In this document: positions 4,892 through 8,883 of the stretch, one piece after another
How the letters are laid out: each line of letters opens with the position of its first letter
Numbering within the stretch: position 1 is the first letter of the stretch
Source: Thermoprotei archaeon
Lineage (GTDB): Archaea > Thermoproteota > Nitrososphaeria > Geothermarchaeales > JDFR-13
NCBI GenBank assembly: GCA_015661745.1
Contig: DQVL01000158.1
Span: 1 to 8,883, forward strand
DNA: 8,883 nt
Reading direction: 5' to 3'
Notes under the pieces: generated by a model
Seen by the model: the letters and a program-made list of their open reading frames with translations, nothing else
Told to the model about the DNA's origin: nothing
The model's database searches: none
Program-made: the position numbers and the translations under genes

Positions 4892-6409
4892 TTGAATAAA
4901 TTTGTTGAGAAGCTTTTTATAAGAAGGATATTCAGGGATAGCTGGAAATATATAGGTGGGTATAAGGTTATATCGGGTGATCTAGATATACATCGTGATA
5001 GAATGTGGTATCTAACATTCTATAATTCATATAGGAATATGGTTAAAGCCATTAAAAAGGTTGGGATACCTATAAAGATAATGCATTACATCCATTCTGG
5101 GAGGGAGGCATTATTAATCCTCACAGCAGCCGATAAAGCCGATAAACTTATGAATAATCTAGAGGTGATAAAAAATATTGTTTCTACAGCTTTTCCAGAG
5201 TATAGGTTGGTTGATCTAAAGACTGGGGAGGTTAAGAGGGTACTTAATTGGGTTAGACTTGATAATGGGGTTGATGAAATGGTGTTAGTTAATTTTGAGG
5301 ATGTCGATAGGATACAGGGTTATAAACCTATGAATATCTTTAAAATACCGATTCAAAGCTTTGGTGATGGCCATCGAATTAAGATGGGAAGACTAATAGA
5401 TAATGATTTTAAATATACCATATCTGTCGATGACCTCCGTAATCATCTGGTATGTCTAGGAGCTACAGGGATGGGGAAGACAACAACCATTGCTACAATT
5501 CTCAATCAACTCCCTAAAGATATAGGATATATAGTCTTTGATTACCACAATGAATATTCTCAATTATTGAGGGATATAGATATTGTTTTGAGACCTGGAT
5601 ATGATGGTGTAGTATTAAATCCTTTAAAGACATTCGATGAAGATATTGAGGACAATATATCGGTAATCACAGATATATTTAGTGAGATATATGGATATAC
5701 CCATTCACAGGCATATTTTTTCAGAAATGTTTTGGAGGCGGTATTCAATAGCTATGTTTTGACTGGTGAGAACGAACCAAATCTCAGAGCATTACTCAAA
5801 ATCCTTGAGGAGTATCCAGTAAGGTCCTACAGCGAGCATGAGACTAAAGCTGCTCTACTCCGAAGGTTTAAACAGTTAGTTCAGGGACAGTCCTCAAAAA
5901 TATTTATTGATGGAAAAGAGATTGATATGGAGGAGTTGATAAATAAGAGAGTCGTGGTTGAGATGGGGCATATTAAGGAGGTTAGTATAAGGAGGATATT
6001 TGCATATGTAATGTTAAAGAATATATTTAACATCCAAAGTAACTTAGGTAGGAAGGGTCTTAACCATATAACGGTTTTGGAAGAATCAAGATATTTAATG
6101 CCCAATAGAAGAGATTATGACCCTCCATCAGTTGCAGAGAAGATGGTTGATGAAATAAGGAAGTTTGGTGAGTCTGTCTTTATAGTTTCACAATTCCCAT
6201 CACAGATTGCAAAGGCACCCATCAAAAACTCGGGGATACTAGTGATTCATAGGGTCACAGGATCTGAAGATATATGGTATATAAAGAATGTAGTTTCACT
6301 TAGTGAAGACCAGATTGAATATATGAAGCAGTTGGAAGTTGGTGAGGCTATAATCAAAGATTCTAGGAATCCACTGCCATTTCCAGTTAAGATAGAGCCG
6401 ATAATCTAG
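4892..6409 (+). CDS. HerA/VirB4-like P-loop ATPase
   Basis: HerA/FtsK-superfamily hexameric ATPases pump DNA or drive conjugation-type machines. This 505-aa protein has Walker A GATGMGKT (190-197), VFDYHNEY (215-222, the family's V-x-D-x-H-x-E-Y element), Walker B with a catalytic glutamate pair in HITVLEESRYLMP (392-404), and the sensor-like SQFPSQIA (433-440). Residues 1-180 form an N-terminal region with alternating strands and helices that resembles the N-domain of VirB4/CedB-type proteins more than the short HAS barrel of repair HerA. No nurA is nearby, which argues against the DNA end-resection HerA. The start is TTG 4892, two bases after the pilin stop, with GGTGA six bases upstream. 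The stop shares CTAG with the opposing kinase gene. Superfamily certain; role in pilus or DNA transfer is inferred from the operon. Confidence 0.85.
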   Translation: MNKFVEKLFIRRIFRDSWKYIGGYKVISGDLDIHRDRMWYLTFYNSYRNMVKAIKKVGIPIKIMHYIHSGREALLILTAADKADKLMNNLEVIKNIVSTAFPEYRLVDLKTGEVKRVLNWVRLDNGVDEMVLVNFEDVDRIQGYKPMNIFKIPIQSFGDGHRIKMGRLIDNDFKYTISVDDLRNHLVCLGATGMGKTTTIATILNQLPKDIGYIVFDYHNEYSQLLRDIDIVLRPGYDGVVLNPLKTFDEDIEDNISVITDIFSEIYGYTHSQAYFFRNVLEAVFNSYVLTGENEPNLRALLKILEEYPVRSYSEHETKAALLRRFKQLVQGQSSKIFIDGKEIDMEELINKRVVVEMGHIKEVSIRRIFAYVMLKNIFNIQSNLGRKGLNHITVLEESRYLMPNRRDYDPPSVAEKMVDEIRKFGESVFIVSQFPSQIAKAPIKNSGILVIHRVTGSEDIWYIKNVVSLSEDQIEYMKQLEVGEAIIKDSRNPLPFPVKIEPII

Positions 6410-6963
6410 CTGAGGAATCTATTTATATCATCGTTAATAGATATTAGACCCAGCCAGTCTACATGGTCATCTTCAATATCCTCACCTAATATAAATCTAT
6501 ATGCTTTATCTAGGCTATTCTCGAGATCTCCAGAATTATCTATCTGTATAGTTTTTCCTCTATCGAATCTACTATATACTTCAGCCGGTATTATATCAAG
6601 TATCTCTGAAGCTATATTCTCTCTAATCTTATTTATATCGAATCCTTTCTCAATTAACCTCTTCTCGAGAATATATGGATTACATCTAAGTATAACTATT
6701 TTATCAAGCCATGATTCATCAGCTAGATAAGCTATTGATAATCCCTCATATATAGTGTTTGGAGATGACAACTCGACAACCCTTTTATAGGCATTATCTA
6801 TATCCAATATATAACTCCCCCGGAGTTCATCGTATCCAGTATATAGCTTCTCGGCTATTATTATATCTTCTAAATTGATATATTCAAACATTAAACGTTT
6901 TGATAGAGCCTTTGAGAATGTTGTTTTACCTGTTCCCGGAGCCCCTGTAACACCGATCCTCAT
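6406..6963 (-). CDS. AK6/Fap7-like adenylate kinase-type NTPase
   Basis: AK6/Fap7 proteins are small P-loop NTPases with adenylate kinase activity and a role in maturing the small ribosomal subunit. From ATG 6963 the 185 residues show Walker A GAPGTGKT (7-14) at the very N-terminus, VILRCNPYILEKRL (90-103), and the LID-like KGFDINKIRENIASEI (106-121), all typical of archaeal members. A longer start at 6975 exists, but a TATA box at 6991-7000 predicts transcription start near 6970, which would exclude it. Oddly, the usual Asp-x-His motif after the NMP region reads E73-G-L75 (in IYEGLSIAYL), losing the histidine. The gene converges on the HerA-like gene with a 4-base overlap, and diverges from tRNA-Val. 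Confidence 0.85.
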   Translation of the reverse strand: MRIGVTGAPGTGKTTFSKALSKRLMFEYINLEDIIIAEKLYTGYDELRGSYILDIDNAYKRVVELSSPNTIYEGLSIAYLADESWLDKIVILRCNPYILEKRLIEKGFDINKIRENIASEILDIIPAEVYSRFDRGKTIQIDNSGDLENSLDKAYRFILGEDIEDDHVDWLGLISINDDINRFLS

Positions 6964-6988
6964 AATTATATCCATAGAGTTTTAGATA

Positions 6989-7000
6989 ATTTATTTTAAG
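6989..7000. promoter_or_regulatory. Shared TATA element between kinase gene and tRNA-Val
   Basis: The plus strand reads ATTTATTTTAAG and the minus strand CTTAAAATAAAT. From its centre near 6996, 26 bases leftward is about 6970 (just before the kinase ATG at 6963) and 26 bases rightward is about 7022 (just before the tRNA at 7025). One AT-rich box may therefore serve both divergent genes. Confidence 0.45.
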
Positions 7001-7024
7001 ATGTTATTGAATGAAGGTTTATAG

Positions 7025-7097
7025 GGGCCCGTGGTCTAGAGGCTATGACGCCCGCCTCACGCGCGGGAGGACCCCGGTTCGAATCCGGGCGGGCCCA
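7025..7097 (+). tRNA. tRNA-Val (anticodon CAC)
   Basis: A full cloverleaf can be folded. The acceptor stem GGGCCCG (7025-7031) pairs with CGGGCCC (7090-7096), with discriminator A7097. The D-arm starts GTC (7034-7036) pairing GAC (7047-7049). The anticodon stem CCCGC (7051-7055) pairs GCGGG (7063-7067), and the T stem CCCGG (7073-7077) pairs CCGGG (7085-7089) around the TTCGAAT loop. The anticodon loop CTCACGC puts CAC at 7058-7060, reading the valine codon GUG. There is no intron and no encoded CCA. The GC-rich stems stand out from the AT-rich surroundings, as expected of a hyperthermophile. Confidence 0.97.
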
Positions 7098-7106
7098 TAT
7101 AGATAT

Positions 7107-7277
7107 CTATTTCTTCATACCCTTCATCCTCTTCTTCCATCTAAGGTTCTTACTTCTACATTTCCTGCATTTAGTTGCTGATGATGGGTTTCTCGCTCCA
7201 CATTCCTTACATATTTTATAGTATAGTCTATATCTCTGGGCTAGAGCCCTCTTATCTATTACTGCTTCCTCACTCAA
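7107..7277 (-). CDS. rpl40e: 50S ribosomal protein L40e
   Basis: This 56-aa basic zinc-binding protein of the large ribosomal subunit has the four-cysteine finger CKEC (C23, C26) and CRKC (C37, C40), flanked by YRLYYKI and the lysine/arginine-rich tail RWKKRMKGMKK, a good match for archaeal L40e. The start is TTG 7277, one base after the sucD stop, with GAGGTG seven bases upstream lying inside the end of sucD, so it is translated as the last gene of the sucCD unit. The stop is ten bases from the 3' end of the convergent tRNA. Confidence 0.93.
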   Translation of the reverse strand: MSEEAVIDKRALAQRYRLYYKICKECGARNPSSATKCRKCRSKNLRWKKRMKGMKK

Positions 7278-7278
7278 T

Positions 7279-8151
7279 CTATAGCACCTCTTTGAGTATT
7301 TCTACAATCTCTATAGGTCTATAAGCTATATATGCCCCAGCCTTCTTAAAACTTTCTATCTTACCCTCTGCAGAACCTGATGATCCAGATATTATAGCTC
7401 CTGCATGCCCCATCCTCTTCCCCTCTGGAGCTGATCTTCCCGCAATATATACGATTATAGGCTTGTCAATCCTAGACTTACCTATATATTCGGCGGCTCT
7501 CTCTTCATCGTCACCACCTATTTCGCCGATGATGACTATTGCATCGGTCTCGTCGTCCTTCTCCAGTATTGGGAGGAGGTCTATGAAGCTTGTCCCAATT
7601 ACATAGTCACCGCCACATCCAACGACTAGCCTTTGACCTAAACCAGCATCTAATATATTTTTTGAGACTTCATATGTAAGGGTTCCACTCCTAGATATTA
7701 TGGAGATATTCCCCTTTCTAAAGTATTGGTTTGGCATAATACCTACTTTTGAATATCCAGGGAGTATGAAGCCGGGTGTATTTGGACCGATTATCTTTAT
7801 ATTCTTTGCTTTCGCTAGATTTATGAATCTGAGTGTGTCATGGGCTGGGATACCCTCTGTAATTACCACTATAGGATCTAGATTATATTGGATAGCTTCA
7901 TATACAGCTTCAAAAGCGTATCGGGCTGGGACGAATATAATTGATGCTGTGGGGTCCTCAGCCTTCACAGCCTCATATATATTGTCATATACTGGGACTC
8001 CATGTACCTCACTACCACCCTTCCCAGGGGTTACGCCTGCAACGATCTTTGTTCCATATTTAAGCATCTGTTCAGTATGGAATCGGCCTTGCCTACCTGT
8101 AATTCCTTGTACGAGGAGCCTTATATCTCTATCTATGAAGCCAGGTAGCAT
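7279..8151 (-). CDS. sucD: Succinate-CoA ligase (ADP/GDP-forming), alpha subunit
   Basis: With the beta subunit it interconverts succinyl-CoA and succinate with phosphorylation of a nucleoside diphosphate, in the citric acid cycle or carbon-fixation cycles of Thermoproteota. The 290-aa length is normal. Visible elements are the CoA-binding Rossmann motif GITGRQG (17-23), the conserved IGPNTPGFI (121-129), and the phosphohistidine segment GKRMGHAGAIISG with H249. The GGD loop reads VGCGGDYVIGTSFID, where relatives usually have Ile for the Cys and Pro for the Tyr, a minor variation. The ATG at 8151 is two bases after the sucC stop, with GGTGGGGG as ribosome binding site overlapping that stop. 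Confidence 0.97.
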   Translation of the reverse strand: MLPGFIDRDIRLLVQGITGRQGRFHTEQMLKYGTKIVAGVTPGKGGSEVHGVPVYDNIYEAVKAEDPTASIIFVPARYAFEAVYEAIQYNLDPIVVITEGIPAHDTLRFINLAKAKNIKIIGPNTPGFILPGYSKVGIMPNQYFRKGNISIISRSGTLTYEVSKNILDAGLGQRLVVGCGGDYVIGTSFIDLLPILEKDDETDAIVIIGEIGGDDEERAAEYIGKSRIDKPIIVYIAGRSAPEGKRMGHAGAIISGSSGSAEGKIESFKKAGAYIAYRPIEIVEILKEVL

Positions 8152-8153
8152 CT

Positions 8154-8883
8154 TTATCCACCCCCTACAACCTTCTTGGCAGCCTCATCCATATCCTTAT
8201 AGACTTTGAAGCCTTCACCCCTTAGAATCTTCTCCCCCACATCCTCTAGAGTCCCTGTCAAACGGATTACAAACATATCTTTAGGTATATCTACTTTCGA
8301 GACCGCCTCGACTATACCCGTAGCAACTTCGTCACATCTAGTTATCCCAGCGAATATATTTATAAATATCTTCCTTGGTTTTATCTCCCTATATACCACT
8401 TCAAGAGCCTTTGTAATCCTCTCTGAGGATGCCCCTCCGCCTACGTCGAGGAAGCATGCTGGTTCTCCACCATAGTATTTAACTAGGTCTAGTGTAGCCA
8501 TTACGAGGCCGGCTCCATTACCTATCACCGCTATATCTCCTTTTAGGGGGACGTATGCGAATCCATATTCTCTAGCTTGTTTCTCACCCCATGTCAAGTG
8601 CCTCCTATATTCATAGAGGTTTGTTAGGTCATGTCTATATGATGAGTTGTCATCTACAATTACTTTTGAGTCTAGGGCTATGGGTTTGTCACCGACTATC
8701 GTTAAGGGGTTTATCTCTGCCAGAAGTAGGTCTTCGTTAACAACCATTTTATAGAGGTTCTTAACTAGTGTAGCTAAATTCTCATCTATATGTTTAAGTA
8801 GGAATTTGGATATGGTTGATGCGTGGAAGTTGCTTAGCCCTCCTATCGGGTCTACATCGATCTTTAAGATTTCTCCTCCTCCC
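8154..8883 (-). CDS. sucC: Succinate-CoA ligase, beta subunit, N-terminal part cut by window edge
   Basis: Partner of sucD, carrying the ATP-grasp nucleotide site. The window holds 242 codons of the C-terminal part; the frame stays open to the right edge, and the missing N-terminus is probably about 130-140 residues. An internal methionine at 8747 is not the start, because the upstream frame (ILKIDVDPIGGLSNFHAS) continues the protein. Recognisable segments are LLAEINPLTIV (the ATP-grasp metal-binding region), GNGAGLVMATLDLVKYYGG, the glycine loop FLDVGGGAS, and INIFAGITRCDEVATGI. All are typical of the beta-subunit ligase domain. The operon order is sucC, sucD, rpl40e; the promoter lies outside the window. 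Confidence 0.95.
   Translation of the reverse strand, partial: GGGEILKIDVDPIGGLSNFHASTISKFLLKHIDENLATLVKNLYKMVVNEDLLLAEINPLTIVGDKPIALDSKVIVDDNSSYRHDLTNLYEYRRHLTWGEKQAREYGFAYVPLKGDIAVIGNGAGLVMATLDLVKYYGGEPACFLDVGGGASSERITKALEVVYREIKPRKIFINIFAGITRCDEVATGIVEAVSKVDIPKDMFVIRLTGTLEDVGEKILRGEGFKVYKDMDEAAKKVVGGG

Noticed and set aside
6406..6409. CTAG shared by the stops of the HerA-like and kinase genes as a special site
   Set aside because: The palindrome gives TAG on both strands, so a 4-base convergent overlap arises easily and needs no further function.
7700..8209. 169-aa open frame on the plus strand
   Set aside because: It is entirely antisense to sucD and the end of sucC, which are unambiguous; its composition is that of a mirror frame.
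8206..8475. 89-aa open frame on the plus strand
   Set aside because: Antisense to the conserved glycine-rich part of sucC, with no independent start signals or recognisable motif.
1..8883. CRISPR array, insertion sequence, integrase or tRNA-anchored integration site
   Set aside because: No regularly spaced repeats, no transposase or integrase motifs, and no duplicated tRNA-Val 3' end were seen in the window.

Overview
The window is AT-rich archaeal chromosome, most probably from a hyperthermophilic member of the Thermoproteota (Crenarchaeota). The support is: an Sm-like protein with a C-terminal extension, a TFB-type transcription factor, ribosomal protein L40e, an AK6/Fap7-type kinase, frequent TTG starts, AGA/AGG/ATA-rich codon use, short leaders and TATA-box promoters. 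The order cannot be fixed from the sequence alone.

Left edge (1-1349): the 5' part of an Sm-like (SmAP3-type) RNA-binding protein gene on the minus strand, then a divergent TFB paralogue on the plus strand. Middle (1278-6409): an accessory surface-appendage locus made of two divergent units that share the 2282-2364 intergenic region. The minus unit is five very small membrane-anchored proteins (41, 64, 33, 94 and 118 aa), with every gene junction overlapping. Two of these (41 and 33 aa) were found by reading the frames directly. The plus unit encodes a type II/IV secretion-type ATPase, two half-size TadC/T2SSF-like membrane proteins, a 60-aa Flp-like prepilin with its own promoter, and a 505-aa HerA/VirB4-like ATPase. 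Right part (6406-8883): an AK6/Fap7-type kinase (minus), tRNA-Val(CAC) (plus), and a minus-strand run of sucC (partial), sucD and rpl40e.

The most interesting proposal is that the middle is a self-contained pilus or DNA-transfer system under a dedicated regulator. It combines a pilus motor, a split platform protein, a short pilin, a DNA-pump-type ATPase and a cassette of small ectodomain proteins, several with exactly two cysteines. An A(T/C)TTTCAC element lies 13-14 bp upstream of the TATA box in the promoters of the TFB gene, the small-protein cassette and the pilin. It contains the ANTTTC hexamer known from UV-responsive ups/ced promoters of Sulfolobus, where TFB3 acts. The link to DNA exchange is inference; the motif positions and gene order are read from the sequence.

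The flanks are housekeeping. There is no CRISPR array, insertion sequence or integrase, and no gene-free stretch longer than 300 bases.
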